A stretch of 64,000 nucleotides of DNA from Delphinus delphis. Taxonomy: Eukaryota; Chordata; Mammalia; Artiodactyla; Delphinidae. Numbering within the stretch: position 1 is the stretch's first letter; each line of letters starts with the position of its first letter. Of this stretch, positions 11,001-20,685 are shown piece after piece. The stretch covers positions 104,282,400 through 104,346,399 of the forward strand of contig NC_082690.1 in assembly GCF_949987515.2 (NCBI RefSeq), in the 5' to 3' direction. The position numbers and the translations under genes are program-made. The notes under the pieces were generated by a model. The model had not been told where the DNA came from, searched no databases, and worked only from the letters and a program-made list of their open reading frames with translations.

Positions 11001-14000
11001 ATGAGTTACAGTCTGCACAGTGTTTCCTTGACCACCAGACCCCATTCGTTGGATGGAAGTGGTCAGCATCATTTTAGAGGCGGCCAAGGCTCAGAGAGGG
11101 GATGTGACAGTCACACAGCAATGACAAAGGAAAGGCCTTTGGCTGCAGAGGGTTTGGGTTAGAATTCGGGCTCTGCTGTTTCCAGCTGTTAGAACTTAGG
11201 CCAGTTTCTTCTCCTCTTGGAGCTGCAGTTCCCTCAACTGTAAATCGGGAATGATAACCATGCCTCCTTCGGGTGGCTTTAGGGATCAAACAAGGTAACC
11301 TGTGTAAAGTGTCAACTGCACAATACACCCTCTGCAAAGGGTGGAGCCGCCCCTTCCCTAGGAAGTGGCCACTGGGCCTTGGGCTCCAGCTTCTGGCTTA
11401 GAGGCTCACCCTTCTCCTGGCCACATGCCCGGGAAAGTGACTTCTCCTTTCTGTCACCAGGCACTGAGCAACCGTGGCCAGCACAGCATCTCGTACACAC
11501 TGTCCCGGAGCCACTCGGTCATAGTCGAGTACACACATGACAGTGACACAGACATGTTCCAGGTATGCTCGGGTGCCTCCACAAGCCTTGGCCACTGGAC
11601 CACCAGGCCTGGACACTCAGCTCTGCAGGTGTTCCAGGGGGTGGCTCGTGGCCACGGGGCAGGTACTTTGTGTCCTCAGTGCAGTGGATCACTCTTCAGA
11701 TGAGGAAGCAGGACACCCCAGTGAGGGTTGTTGACTTCCCAGTCACACAGGAAGTCAGTGGCTGGATCAAGATTCAGACCCAAGCCTGGACTCCCACCTG
11801 CGGGAGGCATACAGTTTAGGAGTTCAGAGTGTGTTGTGAGAGTCGCACTGCCTGGCTTCTGCTCCCAGCTCCGTCAGTTAGTAGCTGGATGACTTTGGGC
11901 AAGGGTCGCTTAACCTCTCTGGGCCTTGGTTTCCTCATCTATAAAGTGGGGCCCATTATAGTCCCACCCCAGGGCATCGTTGGGAAGATTAACTGAGATA
12001 TTGCACACGAAATGCTTAACATGATATATAGTAAATATTTACCAAAAATTCACTATTTTCTACTAACATCTGAACATTCCCAGACTATGGGTGTCCGTTA
12101 CCCTTTCACTGTTCTATCCGCAAATCAGCTAGTTTTTAATTGAGTGGGGTGCTTCCAGGAACTGGGGGGGAGACAGAGAAGGAGAAACACAGACACCAGT
12201 GATTGGATGTGGAGACCCCCAGGGAGCTGGGATGGTGCTGTCCCCTCCTTGTTTGCTGACCCTGCACACAGAGCAGCTGCTGGGAACCCTGGGATGGGAA
12301 GCCCGCAGGACTGACCTGTGCACACAGCATTCCTGTGCCTGCCCTCCCCTCCCTCACAGATTGGCCGCTCCACGGAGAACATGATCGACTTTGTGGTAAC
12401 AGACACGTCCCCTGGAGGAGGGGCTGCCGAGGGCCCCTCTGCCCAGAGCACCATCTCCCGCTATGCCTGCCGCATCCTCTGTGACCGCCGGCCGCCCTAT
12501 ACCGCCCGCATCTATGCCGCTGGCTTCGATGCCTCCAGCAACATCTTCCTTGGAGTGAGTGAGCCCCCCGGGCAGGGACCAGCACTACATCTGAGAGTGA
12601 GCCGAGGGGTAGGCTGGGGAGGGGCAGCATCCTGGGGTGATGGACCAGCCTGCAGTAATCATAACCATGACCTATGCGGGGATTAGCAGCCCCACTTAAC
12701 AAATGAGCAAAGCGAGGCTCAGAGAGGTCAGGTGATGCCCAAGGTCACGCAGCGCCAATTCTAGTCCTCTCCGGGCCACCTCTGAGCTCGAGGGTAGAGG
12801 GGCAGCACTCCTGGCTCGCAGCCTGCTGGGGGACACTCGGGGATGTGATCTGATCCCACGTGTGGTCCCAGGAGCGGGCAGCCAAATGGCGGACCCCTGA
12901 CGGCCTGATGGACGGCTTAACCACCAACGGGGTCCTGGTGATGCACCCAGCAGGCGGCTTCTCTGAGGACTCGGCCCCGGGTGTCTGGCGGGAGATCTCG
13001 GTCTGTGGGAATGTATATACTCTGAGGGACAGCCGCTCGGCACAGCAGCGGGGGAAGCTGGTAGGTGGCCTGTCCACCCTCCTCCCCACCCCCTCATCCT
13101 TCCTGGGTCCTCCCAATCTCCCCTTCCCCCTTCCCAAGCCAGGACAGATGATCTCCAGTCCTGCTGCACAAGGGATCCCCAACAGGGTCCATCTGGGGGC
13201 ACGTGCCGCTTGCACCACAGAGGGGAACAGACCAGCATCTCCAAGTGTAGCCCACATACTACCGGAGGTCCCTGGGGTGATGTGAAGTGGCACCCACACA
13301 AACACACCGTGCAGTACCAAGTGGCTTTGAGGATGCCAGCAGCTGAAAAATTCACACCCTCCTATGAGGGTGACACTTGGCCTGTGTGTGAGCAGTTTGT
13401 AGCCTGAAATGTTGGCAGTTTGTAACATGTCTGTCGCGTTCACACGGGTTTAGCTTTATTCTCTCCCAGCAGGAAAGGGCCTTGGAGTAGTTCTGACACA
13501 GGTGACAGTGAACGCTCCATGTGGTACAGACCAGAGAACTAATGCTAGGGGCTGGGAGAGTCCTAGAGAGACATAGGGGCTTTGCCCAACGTCATGTGGC
13601 GAAGATCCTCAAATGGGCCACGCAGAGCTTTTCCTAGGTATGAGCACCTCGGGCAAGGAGATGCCAAACCTCGAGGAAAAGCATGGCTTATCTTTCCAGA
13701 GCATCAATTCTATCGGGAGATCTGGGGAAACATTACTTTTTAAAATCATGCTCTTGAACGTTTCACTAGGACACACTTATTGAGCACCTACTATGTTCTG
13801 GGCATCGTTCCAAGTGTTTACATTCATGAAAACCACTTGCTATACAGGGAAGTAAAATCCATCTTGAGGATAAGGAAATTAAGACACAGAGAGGATAAGT
13901 TACTTGACCAGGGACACAGAGTTAGTCAATACTGAGGCCAGCATTCACACCCCGATGATCTAGCGCTAGAGTCCTTGCTTTTAACCTCAACCCTTAGGAC

Positions 14001-15031
14001 CCCTGCTTTGGGCTAAGTCCCAGCGTTTTGGACAGAGGAGTTTCTGGCCTCTGCCATTAGGGGAGAGCCTGGGAAAATGTTTTAGAAAACTCCCATTTTG
14101 GTCCAGGCCTTCTGATTTGACAGATGAGGTGACAAAGGCCCACGTTCCACTGAGTGTAAGGAATGGTGCCTGCCTGGGTGTTTTTTGTTGTTGCTGTTTT
14201 TTCGGACAGTGCCTGCCTGGGACCACTTGCCTCCCCTCCCACGTGGCTTCTCAGTCTTTTCTGCTGCTCTGCCCCCACCCTCCCCCCTCCTCTGCCCCAG
14301 TCCAACCCCCTCCTCTGCCCCAGCCAACCCCACGGGTCCAGAGTGCTCTCTCTAGGGAGGTTCAGTGGGATGGATGGGTGGCTTGACTGGGGTCACGGCG
14401 GCCCAGTGGCAGGGGGTTCAGGAGCCTCTTGGGCAATAAGGCTCTTCTGCTGCCCTTGCAGGTGGAAAACGAGTCCAATGTGCTGCAGGACGGCTCCCTC
14501 ATTGACCTGTGTGGAGCTACGCTGCTGTGGCGCACGCCGGCGGGGCTGCTGCGGGCGCCCACGCTGAAGCAGCTGGAGGCCCAGAGGCAGGAGGCGAATG
14601 CAGCGCGGCCCCAGTGTCCCGTGGGCCTCAGCACCCTCGCCTTCCCCAGCCCGGCCCGTGGCCGCACGGCACCTGACAAGCAGCAGCCCTGGGTCTACGT
14701 CCGCTGTGGCCACGTCCACGGCTACCACGGCTGGGGCTGCCGACGCGAGCGGGGCCCCCAGGAGCGCGAGTGTCCTCTCTGCCGCCTCGTGGGGCCCTAC
14801 GTGCCCCTGTGGCTCGGCCAGGAGGCCGGCCTCTGCCTGGACCCCGGGCCGCCCAGCCACGCCTTCGCACCTTGTGGCCACGTCTGCTCTGAGAAGACTG
14901 CCCGCTACTGGGCTCAGACGCCACTGCCCCATGGCACCCACGCTTTCCACGCTGCTTGTCCCTTTTGCGGGGCCTGGCTCACCGGCGAGCATGGCTGTGT
15001 CCGCCTCATTTTCCAGGGGCCGCTGGACTAG
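7865..15031 (+). CDS. PELI3: PELI3, Pellino E3 ubiquitin ligase 3 (coding span, exons listed separately)
   Basis: The joined exons give a 445-residue protein that reads as Pellino-3, equal in length to the short human isoform as I remember it. Pellino proteins are cytoplasmic E3 ligases that bind phosphorylated IRAK kinases in Toll-like receptor and IL-1 signalling. The N-terminal part (about residues 45-260) is the FHA-like phosphothreonine-binding module with its Pellino-specific wing. The C-terminal part is the RING-like domain, with visible zinc ligands C338, H340, C349, C360, C363, C394, H396, C398, C422 and C425, in motifs such as RCGHVHG, ECPLC, PCGHVC and CPFCG. The start is the first ATG after the exon 2 acceptor and begins MVLEGNPEVGSP. 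One intron has a GC donor and one alternative exon derives from a MIR; both are listed separately. There is no frameshift or missing ligand. Identification is firm. Confidence 0.98.
8310..8480 (-). mobile_element. MIR SINE fragment
   Basis: Reverse MIR phrases: AACTTCCCTGTGCCTCTGTT, AGGGTTGTTGGAAGGAATGA, AGTGCCTGGCAC. It abuts the sense MIR next to it. Confidence 0.8.
8480..8710 (+). mobile_element. MIR SINE containing the PELI3 cassette exon
   Basis: Reads as MIR in sense: ATTATTTCATTTCAATCTTC, GGAAACCGAGGCTCAGAGAG, TGACTGGCCCAAGGGCACAC, AGCTGGTAAGTGGCAGGGCT. The cassette exon lies wholly inside it. Confidence 0.92.
8557..8628 (+). CDS. PELI3: PELI3 alternative cassette exon derived from a MIR SINE
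   Basis: A 72-nt segment with an AG acceptor (TTCACAAAG) and a strong GTAAGT donor. In the phase left by the preceding exon it reads through without a stop and adds 24 residues ([18 protein letters not shown] and so on), keeping the downstream frame. This matches the 24-residue insert of the long human Pellino-3 isoform as I remember it. The bases are plainly the central part of a MIR repeat (GAAACCGAGGCTCAGAGAGG, then ACACAGCTGGTAAGTGGCAG). Use in this species is inferred. Confidence 0.8.
8935..9225 (+). mobile_element. MIR SINE
   Basis: Sense MIR: AATAGCTAACACTTACCAAG, TTCTCACAATGAACCTGTGA, CCATGTTACAGAGGTC. A short (TAA)n run precedes the core. Confidence 0.85.
9305..9364 (+). mobile_element. 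Very short CHR SINE: tRNA head plus poly(A) only
   Basis: Only about 38 bp of the head (GGAATTCCCTGGTGGTCCAG, TGGTTAGGACTCCACAC) precede a 20-base A tract. Exact TSD AAAAGCAGCTGCT at 9,292 and 9,365 shows it is a complete insertion event, not a deletion product. Confidence 0.9.
9495..9640 (+). mobile_element. MER5A-like hAT DNA transposon fossil
   Basis: Phrases GGACATCAGAGCCACCTGG and CAGAATCAGAATCTCC resemble the MER5A consensus from memory. Confidence 0.55.
9870..10060 (-). mobile_element. MIR SINE fragment
   Basis: Reverse MIR: GGGACCTCAGGCAAGTCATT, CTGAGCCTCAATTTTCCTCA. Confidence 0.8.
10735..10864 (+). CDS. PELI3: PELI3 coding exon (residues 51-94), GC donor
   Basis: Follows a CCACAG acceptor; 130 nt restore phase 0. 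Encodes YNGCLASGDKGRRRSR and onward through HHISTPLVSK. The 3' boundary is AAG followed by GCAAGC, a GC rather than GT donor with otherwise consensus bases. No GT in the area gives the conserved K-A-L-S junction. Confidence 0.94.
11160..11325 (-). mobile_element. MIR SINE fragment
   Basis: Reverse MIR: TCCCTCAACTGTAAATCGGG, GATCAAACAAGGTAACCTGT. Confidence 0.7.
11461..11562 (+). CDS. PELI3: PELI3 coding exon (residues 95-128)
   Basis: 102 nt, phase 0 at both ends, TCACCAG acceptor and GTATGC donor. Encodes ALSNRGQHSISYTLSRSH and ends in DSDTDMFQ, a FHA-core strand of the Pellino family. Confidence 0.96.
11830..12025 (-). mobile_element. MIR SINE
   Basis: Reverse MIR: GATGACTTTGGGCAAGGGTC, TTAACCTCTCTGGGCCTTGG, TTGGGAAGATTAACTGAGAT. 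Confidence 0.85.
12360..12554 (+). CDS. PELI3: PELI3 coding exon (residues 129-193)
   Basis: 195 nt, phase 0, CTCACAG acceptor and GTGAGT donor. Encodes IGRSTENMIDFVVTDT, the glycine-arginine-serine FHA signature region, then the wing segment ending SSNIFLG. Confidence 0.96.
12872..13060 (+). CDS. PELI3: PELI3 coding exon (residues 194-256)
   Basis: 189 nt, phase 0, TCCCAG acceptor and GTAGGT donor. Encodes ERAAKWRTPDGLMDGLTT and ends in SAQQRGKL, the last part of the FHA-like domain. Confidence 0.96.
13765..13985 (+). mobile_element. MIR SINE
   Basis: Sense MIR: TTATTGAGCACCTACTATGT, TCTGGGCATCGTTCCAAGTG, AGACACAGAGAGGATAAGTT. Confidence 0.88.
14462..15031 (+). CDS. PELI3: PELI3 terminal coding exon with RING-like domain
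   Basis: 570 nt including the TAG stop. Encodes residues 257-445. It starts VENESNVLQDGSLIDLCG and carries the whole C-terminal RING-like zinc domain (ligands C338 to C425), ending RLIFQGPLD. This is the ubiquitin-transfer domain. The exon is GC-rich, typical of the 3' half of this gene. Confidence 0.97.
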   Translation: MENESNVLQDGSLIDLCGATLLWRTPAGLLRAPTLKQLEAQRQEANAARPQCPVGLSTLAFPSPARGRTAPDKQQPWVYVRCGHVHGYHGWGCRRERGPQERECPLCRLVGPYVPLWLGQEAGLCLDPGPPSHAFAPCGHVCSEKTARYWAQTPLPHGTHAFHAACPFCGAWLTGEHGCVRLIFQGPLD

Positions 15032-15475
15032 GCTCCCTGGGGGCCCCCTGCTGCCGCGCCCACCTGCCCACCCAGGTCCCCCACCTCCTGCAGCCCAGAG
15101 GGAGCTCTGCATGTGGGACTCTACCTGCTGGCACATCGCCACACCAGATGGACGGGTTGGATGGATGGTGCCCTTCCCCTCTTAACTCTGGCTCCAAAGG
15201 GGGGTCTCTGGGACCCCTACCTTGGTCAGAATGATGGGGCCCTCAGCACCAGCTCTGTCCCGGGCTGATGGAGGGAGGCTCACCCCTACGCCCTGGCCCT
15301 TCCTGGGGCATCCCACATCATGCCACCTACACTGTGCCCCTGGGGGAATGAAGGGGCCATGGGCCCCTGACCCCCAGCTTAGGCTGGCTGTGCCCTGAGC
15401 CTGCCGACCCAGTTCCAGATAATCACCCTGCTGCTGCCCTGGGTTCCTCTATAAACCTTGCTGCTCAGCTGCCCT
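15032..15475 (+). other. PELI3: PELI3 3' UTR with possible TATAAA poly(A) signal
   Basis: Sequence after the stop is GC-rich and free of repeats. There is no AATAAA nearby; a TATAAA variant at 15,450-15,455 is the best candidate signal. Confidence 0.5.
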
Positions 15476-15479
15476 CACA

Positions 15480-16150
15480 AATCCCTCGTGTCCTGCATGT
15501 GTGCAACGCCTCCAGCCCCTAAGGGAGTGCCGGGTGGGCAGCAGGCTGGGACCGACATCTGCGGATACCTACTGTGGGCAGGACTCCTTGCCAAGTGGGA
15601 TCTGGGGACACAGAGACAGAGACAGTCAGACCTGGTTCCCTGCCTGGTAGAGTTCACAGCCTAGTGGATGACAGACCAATTACTGAAGGACAGCATGGCT
15701 TCCTGTGTGCTGGGATCAGAGAATCACCAGGAGCTGTGAAGCTGGTCTCACTGGAGGGTAGAAAAGTGAGGAGTGAGAGAGGCTTCACTGAGGAGGCGCA
15801 TAAGGGCTCCGCCTCGTTGGACTGCTGGGAATCCCCACAGGAAGGATCCACAGGAAGTGGTGGGGGGGTACTTAAGGCAGAAGGGAGGCCGAGCACAGGC
15901 TCAGGTGTAAGTATGCAGGGAACTGAGTGAGAGGTTCAGAGTGGCTGGAGCATGGGCTTCAGGGGGCAGAAAGGTGGCTGGAACGAGATGCTGGCGCCAT
16001 GCTGACAGGGAAGATGCTGGGTGAAAGTTCCGATTCTCATTTCTGGACAGTCAGGAGTTGAGCAGGGGCGGGGGGGCGGGGAGAGGACTCGTGGTTCCAG
16101 AGTGTTGGCTGTGACACAAGGGCTACCATCACCGAATGCCCACTGTGTGC
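15480..16150. other. PELI3-DPP3 intergenic stretch, no gene recognised
   Basis: Single-copy-looking sequence after the PELI3 3' UTR. I see no splice-bounded coding segment or clear repeat. Confidence 0.5.
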
Positions 16151-16395
16151 CCTGCACTGTGCTAATGGTAATAATAACTATGTTCATTGAGCACTCACCA
16201 GGCACCAGGCTCTGCTTCTCAGAGGTTTTATTATTTAATCCTCCCAGTAACCCAGGGAGGGAGGTGTTACCATTTCTGTTTACAGGGAGATTAAAACACA
16301 TGCTCCAAGTCACACAGCTGGAAAGTGGCCAAGTCAGATTCGAATCCGCAGCTGACTGCCTAGCCTCAGAGCCTGCCCTCTGCCCATCACACTGG
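16150..16395 (+). mobile_element. MIR SINE
   Basis: Sense MIR: TTCATTGAGCACTCACCAGG, TATTTAATCCTCCCAGTAAC, AAGTCACACAGCTGGAAAGT. Confidence 0.9.
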
Positions 16396-17005
16396 GCTGC
16401 TTTCCTTGGACAGGGATGGAGGGGTCTGGAGGGCAACCCAGGTAAGGGGAACAGCATGGGCAAAGGTGTGGCAGGGAAAATGCTTGATGACCAATGAGGT
16501 GGGTGTGGAGGAGGCAGAAAAGAGGAATGAAGGCTGGGAATGTTGGGCTGGGGTCTGGTGGGCCTTGGTTGCCATAGAGGCCAAGTCTGAACTGGATCCC
16601 TATTCATCTTGGCTAAGTGTCGCCTCTTCCTGAGAGCCAAGGCAAGCTCGGGGTGCTGCTGGGATTGCCCCAGAGCTTTCCTGGGGCAAGCAAGTTGGAA
16701 AGACAGGTAGATGGAGGTTCTGGAAATATAAAAATCTGAAGAAGAGGCTCTGAGTACCAGCCTGACCTGGGCATCATCCCCAGTGGAAGACAGAGCCTTA
16801 GGGAGTACAGATTCCAAGGGGAGGGACCTGCCCTAATCCACACGGTGGGCTGGAGCCACAGAGACCAGACCGGGGACTGTTGAGAGGAGAGAGGGCACTT
16901 GCTGGTGGTGAGAGGAGGTGATCAGACTCTTGCTTCTAGAGCATCACACTGTCACAGAGGGGGAGCCCAGATGGGGATACTGGGGTGGACTTGGGAGCAT
17001 TGCAA

Positions 17006-17008
<3 letters not shown>

Positions 17009-17056
<48 letters not shown>
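17009..17056 (+). repeat. (CA)n microsatellite
   Basis: About 24 CA units between PELI3 and DPP3. Confidence 0.97.
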
Positions 17057-17057
<1 letters not shown>

Positions 17058-17473
17058 CCAGAGCAGTAAGAATCCAACTCTTTCCAGTTCCTCTCTTCTC
17101 ACTCTTTTGAGAACCAAACGGGGGAACACTCCCATGCCATTTCTATCAGGGAACCTCAGACTCTCTAGGAGGAGAGGCAAGCAAAAGGCACACGTGCCAC
17201 ACGAGGGAGAACTCAGAGGTGTTGGTGGAGGGGGTCAGACAGCCCTGGTCTTGGTTCAGCTCTACCCCTTTCCAACTCTTGGAGCCTCAGTCTCCTTAGC
17301 TGTTAAATGGAATAACAGTCCCTATGTTGCCAGGTGGTTGTGAATGTATGGAGGACACCTGTAACATAGTATGTACTTAATATTACTTCCTCACCTTCTC
17401 CTTCATTCCCATGGGCAAGAGCCAAGGTTGGGGATGGTCATGACTCCAGGGATTAGACTGCTGCATGTGACAC

Positions 17474-17495
17474 TGTGTGTGTGTGTGTGTGTGTT
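17474..17495 (+). repeat. (GT)n microsatellite
   Basis: About 11 GT units. Confidence 0.9.
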
Positions 17496-19059
17496 GGGAC
17501 AGGTGGAGGGGACAATGTGGTGGAAGGCTAGACCCCAGTTCAGGGACACCTGAGGACTTCCTGGGTGGCCTTAGGGAAGTCAATGAATCCATCAGCCTCC
17601 ATTTCCCCATATGTGCAACAGGTAAAATGATATCCTATCTCAGGGTTTCTGCAAGAATTAAATGGGATCCTCCATGTCAAGCTGCTAGCACAGACCCTCA
17701 GGAAGTGCTCATATTAGCTGTGAAGATAAAAATGCAGCTCGGTTGGGGGTTTCCCAGGAGTACTGGGATCTTTCCTTGGCCTGAGCTGCCCACTGGTGTC
17801 CATGGAAGGCACTTCCTTCTTTATCTGTGTACATTTCAACCTCTCCCAAGTCAAGGAAGACTTTACACGCATGTTAAAGACAATGAAAATCGAGGCACAG
17901 GGAAGAAAAGTGATTTTCTAAGGACACAGACCAATTTATTGAGCTCCTCCCTACAATGAAAATCACCATCAGAGTCAACAGTTCACACCACTGTGCCAAG
18001 CAGGGCCTTGGGCACTTTTTGTGAATGAGAAACTGGTGCCACTCGTGGGTAGCTGCTGCTCTGGGCTGAGACACAGGTGTGGCCAAGGCTGGCAAGAAGG
18101 GTATCCCCTCTCTTCCACCCCTCTCTGCACAACTCTAGGGGGCAGCACTACCCTGTCAACACTTCACTCAAGCCTACAACATCCCTCCGAGTAAAGACGA
18201 TTTTTAGCCTGGTTCTCTGGCTGAGGAAGCCAAGACTCAGAGAGGTAAAGTGTCCCACTCAAGGACACACAGCCAGTAGGCAGGGGAGGCCTGACTGGAC
18301 CGTAGATGGCCTGGTTCTGCCTCACCTCTGACTTGGGACCCTCACCATGTTCCCCACGTCGCCCAGGCTGGGCGCTTGGCCCTTCCACATGCCATTCCCC
18401 GCCCAGGCCATCCTCCTGTGAGTCTCTCCAGACATCCAAGGCTCGGCTCTGCCCTGGGCAGCCTTTTGGGGTCACAGGCGGCTTTCTCATCCGTCAGGCA
18501 CCCGGCAAGCACCAGGGAACTGCCAGGCCCCTCGCCCCTTTGTGCTGAGGAAACTGAGGCTCGAAGATACTCAGCTGCAGCCCCCATCAGGCCCACGGTA
18601 AGTCGGTAGCGGTGCAGGGAAGTACTTGGGGGCGTTTCTCCGCGCCCCCCACACGGTAGGACCATGTCAGCCCTGGCAGGAGCCCGCTCACCTGTAGCCT
18701 CGATTCCCTGCGCGAAGGGTTTTGCAGTCTCGGAAGAGTCTCCGCCCCCTGGCCCTCGACTCCACCGAGGAAGGACCACATCACTCCCACGGTGCAGGTT
18801 CCCCCATACAAAACTGAGCTCGGGGGACTGGGAGAAACCCCAAAGGAGAGCGGAGGTCAGGACTGTGGGGGGGTAATCCCCACAGTCCCCGCCTGGACTC
18901 GGGGTCCCTTGCCAGCCCCGTCTGCCGGAACTAGGCCGCCACCGGCCAGGCCACTGAGGTTCCTGACCCCCGCGCGGGCGCCACCTGCCGACAAAAGGCC
19001 AAGGCCACAGGGGCCGTTCTGCTAACGACGCCGTGGTGCCTGGGGCGGGGAGCCGGCAT

Positions 19060-19195
19060 GCCGGCGAAGCTCGCCTCGGCGCGCCTATTGGCTGAAGGCG
19101 ATGCCCGTCCGGACCCCGAGGCCCGGCAATTGGCTGGTGGGGGCGGAGTTCGCGGAGCCCCAATGAATGGGGGGGAGCCGGAAGCAGGAAGTGAG
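19060..19195 (+). promoter_or_regulatory. DPP3: DPP3 CpG-island promoter with inverted CCAAT boxes and ETS sites
   Basis: TATA-less, CpG-rich. Two ATTGGCT motifs (inverted CCAAT, around 19,087 and 19,130), a GGGCGG box near 19,141, and two adjacent ETS-type sites, CCGGAAG (19,078+100, i.e. 19,178-19,184) and CAGGAAGTG (19,185-19,193), lie immediately before the predicted first exon. Confidence 0.65.
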
Positions 19196-19220
19196 TTTGC
19201 GATCGGAGCAGCTGCTGCAG
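19185..19220 (+). other. DPP3: DPP3 non-coding first exon (5' end approximate)
   Basis: Ends GCTGCTGCAG followed by GTGAGGTGAGG, which holds two overlapping candidate donors five bases apart. It sits just after the CCAAT and ETS elements and pairs with the acceptor before the start-codon exon. Confidence 0.6.
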
Positions 19221-19784
19221 GTGAGGTGAGGCGCGGCGCCCGGGATTCAGGGTCACAATGTGTCATCCTCGGGGGACAGGGCGAGTCTGGGCCGAGCGCA
19301 AGATCATTCTCTTTCTGCCCCCCATCCCGTACCCCTGCCAAATTCATCGCGGCCCCGAGGCCAAGGAATGCTCCAGGCAGCAAAGGGTTAACACTCCTTT
19401 TAGAGCCCAGGGGATTGTGCTATTCGGGAGCAGCATCGGGAGGGGCGGGGGAGGTTGGAAACTCATTCCTAGTAAGAGAGGGCTTTGTGGAGTATACTCT
19501 GGGTTGGGAGACACCCGGATCCCAACCGGGCAGTGAGACCTTCGGTAAGTTGCTTGGCCTCAATCTCCCTAAATGTAAAATGAGTTTTCTCCCAACTCTG
19601 AATTTCTGTAGCTAGGGTAGCTCCCCTGGCTCAGTACAGGGAGAGGACAGGAGGACGGAGGACCGAAGAAAAGGCAGAGGGATGAGGGTGGGACAGATCC
19701 TGGGATCAGTGAGAGAGGAAGAGTTCAGGGAAAATCGTTTACTGCTGTAGGTACATTCCATTCGATAGGGGTGACCTTGTGACC

Positions 19785-20385
19785 TCGTGACCTCATCTAA
19801 TTTGCATACCCACCTGGTGAGGCTGGGGTTACTATCAATCTCATCTTACAGAGGCTGTAATGGAGGGGCAGAAAAGTAAAACAATTGACTTGATATTAGG
19901 AGTCTGGGGCTGAGCCAGGATTGGAACCTGGGTCTTCCAACTGGGACTTTGTCCTTATGAGCACAGTGGTGGGCAGAATTGAAGAACCTGCAGGATGATT
20001 CTGAAGGAGGAGGCTAGGAGGTCAGAGAAGGAGGAGGGGAGGAGTGAGGCCTGGGGCTGGGAATCCAGAGATGCAGATCTCTGCTTCTGACCTCTCCCTT
20101 GTGTTATTAGGCAAAGCTCTAGCCTCTCTGGACATGTTTCCCCAACTGTAATACTAGGTAGTTGGATTCAGTCTTTAAGTTTGAGAGGCCATGGGCCAAA
20201 CATTGCCTACCAGAATATTTTGTAATCTCCTTGGGTGAGTCACCTAACCGTGGCTGAGCCTCAGTTAGCATATCTGGTGCATGCGTACAGTGGTATTCCC
20301 TTCCTCATGGACTTTGGAGAGGATTAAATCAGACTGTGAGAGTGCAGAGTCAGGTGTGCAGTTGGCGTGCGATAAATGATGGCTG
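19785..20385. mobile_element. Cluster of MIR fragments in DPP3 intron 1
   Basis: Three MIR pieces: sense around 19,785-19,970 (ATTGGAACCTGGGTCTTCCA), reverse at 20,085-20,165, and reverse at 20,225-20,385 (AACCGTGGCTGAGCCTCAGT). Together they fill the intron up to the start-codon exon. Confidence 0.7.
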
Positions 20386-20415
20386 TGATCATGGTGATGG
20401 TTCTCAGCAGGGCCC

Positions 20416-20685
20416 ATGGCGGACACCCAGTACATCCTCCCCAATGACATCGGCGTGTCTAGCCTGGACTGCCGCGAGGCCTTCCGCCTGCTGTTACCCA
20501 CAGAGCGCCTCTATGCCCACCACCTGTCACGGGCTGCCTGGTATGGAGGCCTGGCCGTGCTGCTGCAGACCTCCCCTGAGGCCCCCTACATCTATGCCTT
20601 GCTCAGCCGCCTCTTCCGTGCGCAGGACCCCGACCAGCTGCGCCAGCATGCCCTGGCTGAGGGCCTTACCGAAGAGGAATATCAG
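20416..20685 (+). CDS. DPP3: DPP3 coding exon 1 (residues 1-90)
   Basis: The exon starts at 20,411 after CTCAGCAG. The ATG opens [18 protein letters not shown], the conserved DPP3 N-terminus, and the exon ends EEEYQ at a GTCAGT donor, phase 0. Confidence 0.97.

Noticed and set aside
14393..15142. 249-codon frame antisense to the last PELI3 exon
   Set aside because: Shadow of the GC-rich coding exon on the opposite strand.
15936..16817. 293-codon minus-strand frame between PELI3 and DPP3
   Set aside because: Runs through a MIR element and has no protein family likeness.
17009..17056. CA repeat arrays as CRISPR-like or coding repeats
   Set aside because: Simple dinucleotide microsatellites; no spacers, and the genome is eukaryotic.
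18342..19256. 304-codon minus-strand frame near the DPP3 promoter
   Set aside because: Low-complexity composition, no recognisable domain, overlaps the DPP3 CpG island.
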